Below are positions 1 through 8,675 of a stretch of 64,000 nt of DNA, piece by piece (positions within the stretch are counted from its first letter, which is position 1; every line of letters begins with the position of its first letter). A program made the position numbers and the translations under genes. The notes under the pieces were generated by a model. That model was given only the letters and a program-made list of their open reading frames with translations. It searched no databases and was not told where the DNA came from. The DNA comes from CALMEC01 sp963765105. Lineage in GTDB: Bacteria > Actinomycetota > Thermoleophilia > Miltoncostaeales > Miltoncostaeaceae. The stretch spans positions 930,001 through 994,000 of the forward strand of contig CAVXUW010000004.1 in assembly GCA_963765105.1 (NCBI GenBank). The letters run 5' to 3'.

Positions 1-464
1 TTACCGTACTGGTACGGCATGAAGATGCCGCGCTCCGCGCTGAGGCGTTTCGCCACCACCACGGAGCCATTGGACCCCTGGCTACCAGGCGAGTCGACGA
101 TTTCGGCGCCATACATGCGCAAAAGCTGCCGGCGCTCCTCGGTGACGTTGTCGGGCATCACGGCGATGAGGTGGTAGCCACGCACCCGGCAGATCATCGC
201 GAGCGAGATTCCGGTGTTGCCGGAGGTGGGCTCCATGATCGTGTCGCCGGGTCGGATAAGCCCGCGCTCCTCCGCGTCGTCGATCAGAGACAGGGCGGTG
301 CGGTCCTTGATCGATCCGGTGGGGTTGACCGATTCGAGTTTCGCCAGGATCCGGACGTCCGGGTTCGGCGTGATCGCAGCAAGCTCCACGAGCGGCGTGT
401 TGCCGATCGTGGCGACGAGGTCTGGCGAGACCGCCTGAGGAGGCGGAGCGAGCCCGATGCTCAC
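1..464 (-). CDS. cysM: Cysteine synthase, CysM/CysK family (C-terminus outside window)
   Basis: PLP enzyme that makes cysteine. The visible N-terminal 154 codons start at GTG 464 and run off the window edge. They contain 'TIGNTPLVEL', 'NPTGSIKDR' with the PLP lysine, 'EPTSGNTGIS' and end in 'MPYQYG', all in the expected order for the fold-type II family. The start overlaps the stop of the sulfur-carrier gene cysO (GTGA), which implies translational coupling. In mycobacteria a CysM next to CysO uses CysO thiocarboxylate with O-phosphoserine rather than free sulfide; the same role is inferred here from the neighbours. The residues that separate CysM from CysK lie partly beyond the edge, so the exact subtype is not proven. 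Confidence 0.88.
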   Translation of the reverse strand, partial: MSIGLAPPPQAVSPDLVATIGNTPLVELAAITPNPDVRILAKLESVNPTGSIKDRTALSLIDDAEERGLIRPGDTIMEPTSGNTGISLAMICRVRGYHLIAVMPDNVTEERRQLLRMYGAEIVDSPGSQGSNGSVVVAKRLSAERGIFMPYQYG

Positions 465-739
465 CGGGCGCCCCCGGCCATCGCCGGAAGGATGGTGACG
501 GTGTCGCTCTCACCCACGGGCGTGTCGAGCCAACCAAGCATTCGGACGTCCTCATCGTTGAGGTAGATGTTGACGAACCGGTGGAGCGTGCCGTCGGAGT
601 CCTCGAGTTGCGTTTGAATCCCGGGGTGCGTGGCATAGAGCGACTCGAGCACCTCCGCGACCGTCGCGCCAGTGGCCTCGACTTCACGCTCACCGCCGAC
701 GGCGGGGCGGAGCACCGGGGGAATACGAACTCGGCTCAT
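461..739 (-). CDS. cysO: Sulfur-carrier protein CysO (ThiS/MoaD fold)
   Basis: A 92-residue ubiquitin-like sulfur carrier. The 'HRFVNIYLNDEDVR' and 'DTVTILPAMAGG' segments closely match mycobacterial CysO, whose C-terminal GG is adenylated and thiocarboxylated to deliver sulfur for cysteine synthesis. Start ATG 739 overlaps the stop of the rhodanese-MoeB gene (ATGA), and its own stop overlaps the cysM start (GTGA), so all three genes form one coupled operon. Oddly, the chain does not end at GG: two residues (Ala-Arg) follow. Carriers with residues after GG need trimming by a JAMM protease (as with QbsE/QbsD or HcyS/HcyD) before activation. No such protease gene is visible in this window. Confidence 0.9.
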   Translation of the reverse strand: MSRVRIPPVLRPAVGGEREVEATGATVAEVLESLYATHPGIQTQLEDSDGTLHRFVNIYLNDEDVRMLGWLDTPVGESDTVTILPAMAGGAR

Positions 740-1920
740 CGGGCGGCTCCGGCAGCGTGGTGCCCGACCCCCGAGCACCACGCCTCGTAGTCTGTGAACT
801 CCAGCTTGGCGGTGGGGCCGCACGCCGGGCAGTCGGGATCGCGACGGAGTTTCAGCTCGGTGTAGGTCATGCCCAATGCGTCGTAGACGAGCAAACGCCC
901 ATTGAGCGTGTCACCGATGCCGAGCAGCACCTTGATGGTCTCCGTGGCTTGTACCGAGCCCATCACCCCGCACAAAACGCCCAGGACGCCGGCCTCGCCG
1001 CACGACGGGGCGAGCTCGGGGGGTGGCGGTTCGGGGAACAAGCACCGGTAGCAGGGCCCCTCGTAGGGCATGAACACCGAGGCGTGACCTTCGAAACGCA
1101 GGATGCTCGCGTGCACCAGCGGTGTGCGTGTCATGAGCGACGCGTCGGCGAGCAGGTAGCGCGTCGGGAAGTTGTCGGCCCCGTCGACGATGACGTCGTA
1201 GTCGGCGAGCAGGTCGAGCACGTTGTCCTTGTTCACACGAAACGGGTGGACGTTGACCGTGACATCGGGGTTCAGCGCGGCGATGGCCGTCTTGGCCGAC
1301 TCGCCCTTCGGAGTGCCCACCCGGTCTGTGGTGTGAATGATCTGCCGCTGAAGGTTCGAATCGTCGACAACATCGTCGTCGACCAGACCGAGGGTTCCCA
1401 CCCCGGCGGCCGCGAGGTACAGCGCCGTCGGCGAACCGAGCCCCCCCGCACCGATGAGAAGCACTTTGCTGTCGAGCAACTTCTGCTGACCCTCGGCGCC
1501 GATCTCCGGAATGAGGATGTGTCGGCTGTACCGGCGACGCTGATCGGGCGACAGGCTCCGCGGTGTCTCGAACGGACGTCCGCCCCGCTTCCAATCGGCA
1601 AAGCCACCGGCCAGGCTGATGACCTTGGTGTACCCCATTCCCATTAGGGTGTCGGCAGCCAGAAGCGACCGGGCCCCGCCGGCACAGTTGACGACGATCG
1701 GCTGGTCGGGCGTCGCAACCCCGGCAATACGGCTTTCGAGGAACCCGCGCGGCACGTGAACGGCTCCGGGGATGTAGCCCTCGTCCCATTCGGCCTGCTC
1801 GCGGACATCGATCAGAAGCGGCGGCTCATCGGCTGCGAGTGCCTCGGCAAGGGCGGCGGAGTCGATCTCCGGAACGTGTTCTCTGGCCGCGGCCAGAAGC
1901 TCGTTGTAACTGCGGGACAT
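736..1920 (-). CDS. Rhodanese-MoeB/ThiF fusion, sulfur-carrier adenylyltransferase
   Basis: A 394-residue two-domain enzyme expected to adenylate and sulfurate the C-terminus of CysO. Residues about 20-115 are a rhodanese domain with the persulfide cysteine in 'VNCAGGARS' (Cys79). Residues about 125-375 are a MoeB/ThiF E1-like domain with the nucleotide loop 'LIGAGGLGSP', 'DDDVVDDSNLQRQ' and two Cys pairs ('CYRC', 'CPAC') for structural zinc. In mycobacterial MoeZ and human MOCS3 the rhodanese domain is C-terminal, so the order here is reversed. A start at ATG 1920 follows a GGAG-like Shine-Dalgarno. First gene of the moeB-cysO-cysM operon. It could also serve molybdopterin or thiamine carriers. 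Confidence 0.9.
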   Translation of the reverse strand: MSRSYNELLAAAREHVPEIDSAALAEALAADEPPLLIDVREQAEWDEGYIPGAVHVPRGFLESRIAGVATPDQPIVVNCAGGARSLLAADTLMGMGYTKVISLAGGFADWKRGGRPFETPRSLSPDQRRRYSRHILIPEIGAEGQQKLLDSKVLLIGAGGLGSPTALYLAAAGVGTLGLVDDDVVDDSNLQRQIIHTTDRVGTPKGESAKTAIAALNPDVTVNVHPFRVNKDNVLDLLADYDVIVDGADNFPTRYLLADASLMTRTPLVHASILRFEGHASVFMPYEGPCYRCLFPEPPPPELAPSCGEAGVLGVLCGVMGSVQATETIKVLLGIGDTLNGRLLVYDALGMTYTELKLRRDPDCPACGPTAKLEFTDYEAWCSGVGHHAAGAAR

Positions 1921-1987
1921 ACGTGGGTCTCCGAGATACCAGAATAGGTACCGGGATTATACCCATTTTCGCGTTTGGGCCCTGCGG

Positions 1988-1993
1988 TACCTT
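1988..1993 (+). promoter_or_regulatory. Leaderless-type -10 element TACCTT
   Basis: TACCTT ends exactly six bases before ATG 2000, placing the expected transcription start on the first base of the start codon. No Shine-Dalgarno is present. The same geometry recurs at nine other genes in the window. Confidence 0.5.
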
Positions 1994-1999
1994 TCCCCC

Positions 2000-2305
2000 A
2001 TGCGGTTCTCTCCGCGGGACCTCGTCCCGCCGACACCTGCCCCAAATCTTCGCAAGAGCGACTTTGCGAACCCGGATGGGCGGACCCGTTGTCCCACCAG
2101 CGATTGCTTTGGCGACCTGGTGCTGTTTCCCACCGGGCACGTGGATGAGGAGGGAATCCCGTCTTTCCACGACGCCACCAACTGCCCGCTGTGCGGCCGA
2201 TGGTTCGACTTGGAAGCCGACATCACCGACCGTGACCTCTACCTCAAGATTGCGTGGTTTCGCCAGAACCCGGACGGTGGGCTGCCGCGGGAGCCGCGGC
2301 CATGA
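2000..2305 (+). CDS. Small putative zinc-binding protein, function unknown
   Basis: A 101-residue soluble protein. I do not recognise a family. Cysteines are arranged as 'CPTSDC' near residue 31 and 'NCPLCGRWFD' near residue 62, which suggests one zinc-ribbon site. It starts at ATG 2000 downstream of a leaderless-type -10 and its stop overlaps the start of the following membrane-protein gene (ATGA), so the two are co-translated. The divergent moeB gene begins 79 bp away. Role unknown. Confidence 0.65.
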   Translation: MRFSPRDLVPPTPAPNLRKSDFANPDGRTRCPTSDCFGDLVLFPTGHVDEEGIPSFHDATNCPLCGRWFDLEADITDRDLYLKIAWFRQNPDGGLPREPRP

Positions 2306-2973
2306 GCACGTCAGACCGCGGCGCAACCATCGGAACAACGCTTCCGCGCCTCACCCGGGTCGCTCGTTGGGCGGCAGCTGTTGTGGTGTCGGGAGTCTTT
2401 GCGGCCGTTGCGTGGATGTTTGTCCTTCAGGAGGTGCACACCGGGCAGATTTTCGGCCGCAGCGGAAGCCAGAGCAACTTTCCCGAGGGGCTCGGCCTGG
2501 CGATTGGTGCGGAGGAACCGAATCGTGCGGGCGGGCTACTCGGCATCGGCTTGGGCATCGCTTTTGCCATGCTCTTCGCGGTGGTGGAGCGCTTTCTTCC
2601 GGGACGCGGCTGGCGAAAGGGCCTGACGTTTGCCGTGCTGCCGTTCCTGGCCTGGGGGCTCCTCTACACGCCGTTCGCGAACTCCCGCGAGGTCGTGACC
2701 ATGGACCCGGTCGATCCGTCCGGATCGACGATCCTGTCAATCGACTTCGCGTCGACCGGACCCTTTGGTTGGGGTGCGGGCCGCGGAACGATCCCCGCGG
2801 CCGTGGTCGCGAGCCTTCTCGCCGGTCTTCTCCTCGCTCGTTTGTTTCCCCTCATGCGCGGCGAAAGCTGGTGGAAAGAGCACCCTGTCGAGCCGAGCGG
2901 CCTCGACGTCGACGACCTACTCGAACTCTCCAAAAAGAGGACCGAGCAGGGCGGCAAACGCCCCGGTGGATAG
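2302..2973 (+). CDS. Four-helix integral membrane protein, function unknown
   Basis: A 223-residue protein with hydrophobic segments near residues 20-42, 76-94, 105-122 and 160-182, predicted to cross the membrane four times. The loop between helices 3 and 4 contains 'MDPVDPSGST'. The C-terminal 35 residues are charged and probably cytoplasmic. No family is recognised. Start ATG 2302 overlaps the stop of the small zinc protein upstream. The last 57 bp overlap the end of a convergent minus-strand gene (2917-3138). Confidence 0.6.
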   Translation: MSTSDRGATIGTTLPRLTRVARWAAAVVVSGVFAAVAWMFVLQEVHTGQIFGRSGSQSNFPEGLGLAIGAEEPNRAGGLLGIGLGIAFAMLFAVVERFLPGRGWRKGLTFAVLPFLAWGLLYTPFANSREVVTMDPVDPSGSTILSIDFASTGPFGWGAGRGTIPAAVVASLLAGLLLARLFPLMRGESWWKEHPVEPSGLDVDDLLELSKKRTEQGGKRPGG

Positions 2974-3138
2974 GCCGATACGCTCGGGCGGGCATGCGGC
3001 CGCGATCTGCTCGACGCTCCAAAAACACGCGTCTTCCGAAATCCAGGCTTCGGCAAGTTCGGTCTCGTATGCGCCGGGACCGAGCGTGCGGAGCGCCGCA
3101 TGAATGTCGGCGCCAATGATGGGACGATCCTCCGACAT
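2917..3138 (-). CDS. Small hypothetical protein
   Basis: A 73-residue reading frame starting 'MSEDRPIIGADIHAALRTLG' and ending 'GAFAALLGPLFGEFE'. The composition looks like a compact helical soluble protein rather than a GC-skew shadow, but I know no family. Its ATG (3138-3136) overlaps the ATG of the divergent MFS gene (3137-3139) in the sequence CATG, and its 3' end overlaps the convergent membrane protein gene. TACTCT lies eight bases upstream of the start and could be a -10. Both overlaps lower confidence that it is real. Confidence 0.45.
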   Translation of the reverse strand: MSEDRPIIGADIHAALRTLGPGAYETELAEAWISEDACFWSVEQIAAACPPERIGLSTGAFAALLGPLFGEFE

Positions 3139-4315
3139 GTCCACTGAGAGTACTCCCGGCCCATCGGTTCGTCTGCGGCACGATCGTGTCGGGCTCAGCG
3201 TGCTGGGCGCCGGACACTTCGTCGTCGATATGACCGTGGGCGCCCTGGCACCGCTTCTTCCGGTGTTCAAACGCAGCCTGGGCCTGTCGGATTTTCGTAC
3301 CTCGTTGATCCTGGCCGCGGTGACGTTCAGCTCGTCGTTCATCCAGCCGGTGTTCGGCATCGTCGCCGACCGGGTCCGGGCGACCTGGTTTTTGTGGGGA
3401 GGTGTCGCGCTGGCGACGCTCGGGCTGGGGCTCTCGGGGCTTGTCGGTTCGTTCGGCCTCCTCCTCGTCATGATCGTTATCTGCGGCCTCGGCGTGGGTG
3501 CGTACCACCCGGAGGCCGCCCGCGTGGCGAACCACCTCGCCGGAGAACGCACCACGAGCGGCGTGGCGTGGTTCACCGTAGGAGGCAACGTCGGCTTTGC
3601 GGTGGGCCCCTTGATGGTTGCGCTCGCGGCTCCCTCGCTGGACGAGCGAACGACGCTCCTGGTCCTGGCCCCCGGAGCGGTTGCAGTTACCCTTCTTGTC
3701 GCGAATCATCGTCGCATCGCTCATCCGGTGCCGGTACCCGAGGCGCGGCGAGTGGGCACAACGCACCTTTCCGGGATGGTGCTCCTGGTCACCGCCACAA
3801 GCGTGCGAACGTGGGTTCAGTTGGGTTTGTTGACGATCGTTCCCCTGTATCTCACCGATGAGCGGGGAATGTCGACACGCGATCAGGGGCTGGTGATTTT
3901 CCTGTTCGTCATGACCGGGACGGTGGGGACGATCGTCGGGTCGTTCGTGGCCGATCGCATCGGGGGCAAGGCGATGCTCGCCGGGTCACTCCCTGTGGCC
4001 GCACCGTTCATCGGCGGCTTCATCCTGTCCGACGGCGCGGTCGGAATCGCCTGTCTCGCCGCCGCCGGGTTCATCGTCATGGCATCGTTCTCGGCGACCG
4101 TGGTGATGGGACAGAACTACATGCCGCACCGTCTCGCCCTCGCCGCCGCGTGGGTGCTGGGCTTTGGCGCCATCGGCGCCGCCACGCCTTGGTTGCCGGT
4201 GATCGGCGCGATCGCCGACAGCGCCGGGCGTGAGGCGGCACTCTGGACCTTGGCGGCGCTCCCCCTCGCCGCGGCTGCGGTGGCGGCATTTCTTCCCGAA
4301 CCAAAGGGTGGGTAA
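3137..4315 (+). CDS. MFS exporter, fosmidomycin-resistance (Fsr) like
   Basis: A 392-residue transporter with about 12 hydrophobic segments. 'GAGHFVVDMTVGALAPLLP' and 'GVGAYHPEAARVANH' match signatures of the Fsr subgroup of the major facilitator superfamily, which export fosmidomycin and related small molecules by proton antiport in other bacteria. Substrate here is unknown. The start used is ATG 3137; there is little room for a ribosome-binding site and a GTG within the next 20 codons is an alternative. rarA begins three bases after the stop, so the two are probably co-transcribed. Confidence 0.85.
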   Translation: MSTESTPGPSVRLRHDRVGLSVLGAGHFVVDMTVGALAPLLPVFKRSLGLSDFRTSLILAAVTFSSSFIQPVFGIVADRVRATWFLWGGVALATLGLGLSGLVGSFGLLLVMIVICGLGVGAYHPEAARVANHLAGERTTSGVAWFTVGGNVGFAVGPLMVALAAPSLDERTTLLVLAPGAVAVTLLVANHRRIAHPVPVPEARRVGTTHLSGMVLLVTATSVRTWVQLGLLTIVPLYLTDERGMSTRDQGLVIFLFVMTGTVGTIVGSFVADRIGGKAMLAGSLPVAAPFIGGFILSDGAVGIACLAAAGFIVMASFSATVVMGQNYMPHRLALAAAWVLGFGAIGAATPWLPVIGAIADSAGREAALWTLAALPLAAAAVAAFLPEPKGG

Positions 4316-4317
4316 CG

Positions 4318-5673
4318 ATGGCCAGAAAAGACGCACCGCAATCGGATGACCTCTTCAGCGGCCTCGTCGAGGACCGTTTGCGAACCTCACGCCCGCTGGC
4401 CGCGCGCATGCGTCCAGAGTCGTTGGACGCGGTGGTCGGCCAGCAGCAGCTCCTCGCTCCAGGGTCGTTTCTGCGCGGAGCCATCGAAGGCGACCGGGTA
4501 CCGTCCATGGTGCTCTACGGCCCGCCGGGCTGCGGGAAGACCACGCTCGCTCGCGTGGTGGCGGGTGCGACAAACGCCGTGTTCGAGGAACTGTCGGCGG
4601 TGTCGGCGGGGCTGGCCGATGTACGCGCCGTCATGAGCCGTGCGCGGGATCGTTTGACGGCGGGGCAACGCACCGTGCTGTTCCTCGATGAGATCCACCG
4701 TTTCAACAAGGCCCAACAGGACGCCCTGCTGCCCGCGGTCGAGGACGGGCTCGTGACGCTGATCGGAGCGACCACCGAAAATCCGTACTACGAGGTCAAC
4801 GCCGCTCTCGTGTCGCGGATGCGCGTGTTGACGCTCGAGGCGCTGACCTCCGACGACATCGCGTCGCTCATCGATCGCGCGGTCATCGACCTGAGCGGGT
4901 TGGGAGGCCGGGTGAGCTTCGCCGCCGATGCGCGTGCCGCGGTGGTGGCACGCTCGGGCGGAGACGCGCGCCACGCGCTCAACCTGTTGGAAGCGGCGGC
5001 GGCGGGCGTGGCTGACGGCGAGACGGTGACCCTGGAGCACGTGCAAGACGCTGCCGGGGGCCGCCCAATCGTGTACGACAAGGACGGCGACGCGCACTAC
5101 GACACCATCTCGGCGTTCATCAAGGCGATGCGCGGTAGCGACGCCGACGCTGCGGTCTACTACCTCGCAGTGATGATCCAGGGCGGAGAGGACCCGAAGT
5201 TCATCGCGCGACGCATCGTGGTAGCGGCCTCGGAGGATGTGGGCAACGCCGACCCGCGCGCACTCGAGGTCGCGACGGCCGCCGCGCGGACGGTGGAGTT
5301 CGTCGGCTTGCCGGAGGCGCGCATCGCCCTGGCCCAGGCGGCGATCTACGTCGCGTTGGCGCCTAAGTCGAACAGCGCTTACCGCGCTATCGATGCCGCG
5401 CTCGCCCAGGTGGAGCGCGACGGCCCGGTGCGCCCTCCCCTCTCGCTGCGTGATTCCAGCCGGCCCAACGCCCGGCACTTCGGCCATGGCGACGGCTACC
5501 AATACCCCCATGACTTTCCCGATGGCGTCGTGCCCGGCTCGTTGCTGCCCGACGGCGTGGACGGCGGTTTCGTTGTTCCCACCGACCGTGGCGTCGAAGC
5601 CGAGCTCAGCGCACGTCTGCGTCGCCTGCGCGGTGAGGATCCCACCGACGGAGACAGCGAGAGCCCCTTCTGA
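4318..5673 (+). CDS. rarA: Replication-associated recombination protein A (RarA/MgsA), AAA+ ATPase
   Basis: A 451-residue clamp-loader-like ATPase that acts at stalled replication forks. Visible motifs are Walker A 'GPPGCGKTT' (near residue 62), Walker B 'LFLDEIHRFNKAQQD', sensor 1 'LIGATTENPYYEVN' and 'LVSRMRV', then the RarA-specific tetramerisation part with 'DTISAFIKAMRGSD', 'DPKFIARRIVVAASEDVG' and 'YQYPHDFPDG' near the C-terminus. Length and domain order are normal for the family. It follows the MFS gene by two bases. Confidence 0.97.
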   Translation: MARKDAPQSDDLFSGLVEDRLRTSRPLAARMRPESLDAVVGQQQLLAPGSFLRGAIEGDRVPSMVLYGPPGCGKTTLARVVAGATNAVFEELSAVSAGLADVRAVMSRARDRLTAGQRTVLFLDEIHRFNKAQQDALLPAVEDGLVTLIGATTENPYYEVNAALVSRMRVLTLEALTSDDIASLIDRAVIDLSGLGGRVSFAADARAAVVARSGGDARHALNLLEAAAAGVADGETVTLEHVQDAAGGRPIVYDKDGDAHYDTISAFIKAMRGSDADAAVYYLAVMIQGGEDPKFIARRIVVAASEDVGNADPRALEVATAAARTVEFVGLPEARIALAQAAIYVALAPKSNSAYRAIDAALAQVERDGPVRPPLSLRDSSRPNARHFGHGDGYQYPHDFPDGVVPGSLLPDGVDGGFVVPTDRGVEAELSARLRRLRGEDPTDGDSESPF

Positions 5674-5735
5674 TGGGTGTGACGCCCGCTTGAACGGTGG
5701 CGTAGTAGGGGCATCCCACGATGCGGCGGTGCCCC

Positions 5736-6475
5736 ATGTCCACCCACACCGTTGCCGTCACCGCCTCGGCCGTCGCCCTGACCGTGCTGGGGGTGCTGGC
5801 CGTCCGACCGAACGTCGGCCCCGAGTTCGCCGTGGCCGGCGCAGGACCGTCCGACCTGTCGCCGTACCTGCGCTTCATCGGCGAGGGGTCGGTGAGGGTG
5901 ACACCCGACACCGCAACGATCTCTGTCTCGACGAACGGGCGCGGAGGCTCGAAGACGGCGGCCCTCGACGCCTCGTCGGAGAAGATGAACGCGGTCCTCG
6001 CGATGCTCAACGGCCGCACCGACCCAACGATCGCCCCCGCCGACATCCAAAGCCAGGGGGTGTCCACGTACCGCGACGAGAAAGGCGCCCAGCCGTTTCG
6101 CGCATCGAACTCGCTGCAGATAACACTGCACGTCCCGACGACGGCCAGTGAGCTGGTGGTGGCGCTCAACGACGCCGGAGCCGATTCGATCTCCGGCCCA
6201 TCCTTCAGCCTCACCGATCGCGCGCCGCACTGCGCGACGCCATCGCACTGGCCATCGACGACGCGCGCGGCGAAGCGGACGCGGCAGTGGCGAAGATGGG
6301 GCGCACGGTCACCGCCGTCGTGTCGGTCGGCGAGGTCGTCGACGCCGCCAACATCGCGGCGTTCGAGGCGGCGAGGGGAGGACGTGCAGGCGCCGCCGAC
6401 CAGTCCGCGCCAGCCCCCACGGGAACCATCGAGGTGCGGGCACGCGTGACGGTCACCTTCTCCTACCGCGACTGA
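5736..6475 (+). pseudogene. SIMPL-domain (DUF541) secreted protein, interrupted by a frameshift
   Basis: The first frame begins at ATG 5736 (or 5721) with a signal peptide ('AVALTVLGVLAV'), then 'FIGEGSVRVTPDTATISVS' and 'PFRASNSLQITLHV', which are typical of periplasmic SIMPL/DUF541 proteins. After 'GPSFSLTD' (near 6218) family-like sequence continues only in another frame: 'ALRDAIALAIDDARGEAD', 'TAVVSVGEVVD' and a final 'IEVRARVTVTFSY' ending at 6475. The offset equals one missing base in the run of CGCG around 6218-6226. Either the gene is inactivated or the assembly lost a base. SIMPL proteins have poorly defined envelope roles. Confidence 0.75.
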
Positions 6476-6552
6476 CACCCGCGCGTCGACCGGCCCCTTC
6501 GGCACAGCTTCTTCTACGCTCCCGGGTGCACCGCACACCCTGGGAGATGCCC

Positions 6553-7809
6553 ATGTCCTCGACCACCCCGCGTCAACGCATCCACGCCGTCACCGAGGAC
6601 GCCTCGGTCACCCCGCTCGAGCTCTTCTTCGATCTGGTGTTCGTCTACGCGCTCACACAGGTGACGGCGATGATGGCGACCGACCTATCGGGTCGGGGCA
6701 TCCTCGAGGGCATGATCGTGCTGGCTCTCGTGTGGTGGTGTTGGGTCGGCTATTCGTGGATCGGAAACGTCGCCCGCGCCGACGAGGGCTGGACCCGAGG
6801 CGCGTTCATCGCCGTTATGGCAACCGTCTTCGTCGCCGCACTCGCCATTCCCGAAGCCTTTGGGGACTTCCCGGGCGGAATGGACGGTCCGCTCGTTTTT
6901 GCCCTTTGCTACGCGATTGTCCGGATCATTCACTTGGCCATCTTCGCCCTGGCGGGACGCGCGCTCGACGACGCGGGCCTCATTCGGCAGCTGGTGCGAC
7001 TTGGCGCCGTCGCCGGTCTGTCGATCGCCCTGTTGATCGCCGGGGCCATTGTCGGCGGCGATGCCGAGCTCGTCCTCTGGTTGGCCGCAGTGGTGGTCGA
7101 CTATGTCGGCACCCAGCTGATCGGCGCGCGTGGGTGGCGCTTGTATTCACCCGGCCACTTCAGCGAACGTCACGGCCTCATCATCATCATCGCCCTCGGC
7201 GAATCGATCGTGGCGATCGGGGTGGGCGTGACCGCGGTCGCCGTGTCATGGCCCATCGTGATCGCGGCGGTCCTCGGGATCGGCCTCGTTGCCGCGCTGT
7301 GGTGGCCGTACTTCGATGTCACCGCCCTGGCCGCGGAACGGCGTCTTTCTCGGGCCGTCGACGAAGAGCAAACCCGCCTCGCCCGCGACTCGTACTCGTA
7401 TCTGCATCTGCCAATGGTGGCCGGGATCGTCCTGACGGCCCTCGGGCTCAAGAAGGTACTGGGCTACGTGGCCGGGGAGGGCGATCACGACTGGACCGAC
7501 TCGCTCTCCAGCCTCCCGGTCTGGGCCCTGCACGGCGGACCGGCCCTCTTCCTTATCTCCCTCGTTCTCTTTCGCCTCCGCAACGTCCATTCAATCAGCA
7601 GATCGCGATCGGTGGCGTGCGTCGTGCTGCTGGCCACGGCCCCCCTCGGTGAACGCATCGGCGCACTCCCCGACCTGGGCCTTGTCACCGCCATCCTCGT
7701 GGCGCTCATCACCTGGGAGGCCATTCGCTACGCGGAGGCACGCCACCGTATCCGCCACTTGGAGGATCACCACCCCACCCCGCAACCGTCGGAGCCCGCT
7801 CCTTCATGA
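6553..7809 (+). CDS. ltrA: Low temperature requirement A (LtrA) family membrane protein
   Basis: A 418-residue polytopic membrane protein. The N-terminal 'TPLELFFDLVFVYALTQVT' motif and the later 'HGLIIIIALGESIVAIG' are characteristic of LtrA, named from Listeria but of unknown biochemical function. About 11 hydrophobic segments are visible. ATG 6553 is chosen because GGGAG lies six bases upstream; ATG 6547 would place that site against the start. The stop overlaps the arginase-family gene (ATGA). Confidence 0.9.
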   Translation: MSSTTPRQRIHAVTEDASVTPLELFFDLVFVYALTQVTAMMATDLSGRGILEGMIVLALVWWCWVGYSWIGNVARADEGWTRGAFIAVMATVFVAALAIPEAFGDFPGGMDGPLVFALCYAIVRIIHLAIFALAGRALDDAGLIRQLVRLGAVAGLSIALLIAGAIVGGDAELVLWLAAVVVDYVGTQLIGARGWRLYSPGHFSERHGLIIIIALGESIVAIGVGVTAVAVSWPIVIAAVLGIGLVAALWWPYFDVTALAAERRLSRAVDEEQTRLARDSYSYLHLPMVAGIVLTALGLKKVLGYVAGEGDHDWTDSLSSLPVWALHGGPALFLISLVLFRLRNVHSISRSRSVACVVLLATAPLGERIGALPDLGLVTAILVALITWEAIRYAEARHRIRHLEDHHPTPQPSEPAPS

Positions 7810-8675
7810 ATGTCACCCTCGTAACCGTTCCGTATGACCATGACATCGCGCGATGGGGATGCGCGAACGGACCTCAGGCGCTCATCGACGCCGGCCTCGT
7901 TGACCTCCTCCACCACGCCGGTCACGAGGTCGTCGACACGATCACGGTGGAGTTGCCACGCGAGATGCGAACGCGCGACACGATCACCAACCTGGGGCGC
8001 ATCGGCGCGCAGGTGTCCGACGCCGTTGCGTACGCGCTCGCCCAACCGCAGGGGTATGCGCTCGTGCTCGCGGGCAACTGCCCGCATGCCGTCGGCGCCG
8101 CTGGCGGCCTGACGCGGTCGGTCTCGCGACCCGGGATCGTGTGGTTCGATGCGCACGGGGATCTCCAGACCTACGCAACAACCGAAACGGGTTTCATCGG
8201 CGGCATGCCATTTGCCGTGTGCCTCGGCTGGGACCTCGATGACTGGCGCGACGCATGCAGGTTCGCTCCTGCTGTGGCACCTGAAGCAGCGGTCCTCATC
8301 GGGGGCAGCGACATTGATGCCGCCGAGGCGGAGGCCATCGCCCGGCACGGTATCGGTCGAATCGACGCTGCCGACCTCGGCGACGGCGACGCCGCCCAGG
8401 CCCTACTGACCGAGCGCCGTGGCAACGCCGACGGCTGGTATCTCCATCTCGACGTCGACATCGTGGGGTCGGACCTCGTGCCCGGTCACACCGTGCCCAG
8501 CCCCCACCCTGCGCGCGGTCAGGACGTCATCGCCAGCCTGCGCGCTGCCACCTCAACGCTTCCGGTGCGGGTCGCCACAATCGCCACCTACAATTCACCC
8601 GGTGACCCGGACCGGCGCGGTATCCCATTCATCTTCGCGTGCGTCGAGGCCATCCTCGACGACACCGGGGCCTAA
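7806..8675 (+). CDS. Arginase/agmatinase/formiminoglutamase family hydrolase
   Basis: A 289-residue ureohydrolase-fold protein. Metal-binding positions are kept although divergent: 'GNCPHAVG' replaces the usual GGDHS, 'WFDAHGDLQT' gives the D-x-H-x-D cluster and 'HLDVDIVGSD' the last two aspartates of the dimanganese site. Members hydrolyse guanidino compounds such as arginine or agmatine to urea; the substrate is not determinable here because the loops are unlike characterised arginases. Start ATG 7806 overlaps the ltrA stop. The stop interleaves with that of convergent gloA. Confidence 0.85.
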   Translation: MNVTLVTVPYDHDIARWGCANGPQALIDAGLVDLLHHAGHEVVDTITVELPREMRTRDTITNLGRIGAQVSDAVAYALAQPQGYALVLAGNCPHAVGAAGGLTRSVSRPGIVWFDAHGDLQTYATTETGFIGGMPFAVCLGWDLDDWRDACRFAPAVAPEAAVLIGGSDIDAAEAEAIARHGIGRIDAADLGDGDAAQALLTERRGNADGWYLHLDVDIVGSDLVPGHTVPSPHPARGQDVIASLRAATSTLPVRVATIATYNSPGDPDRRGIPFIFACVEAILDDTGA

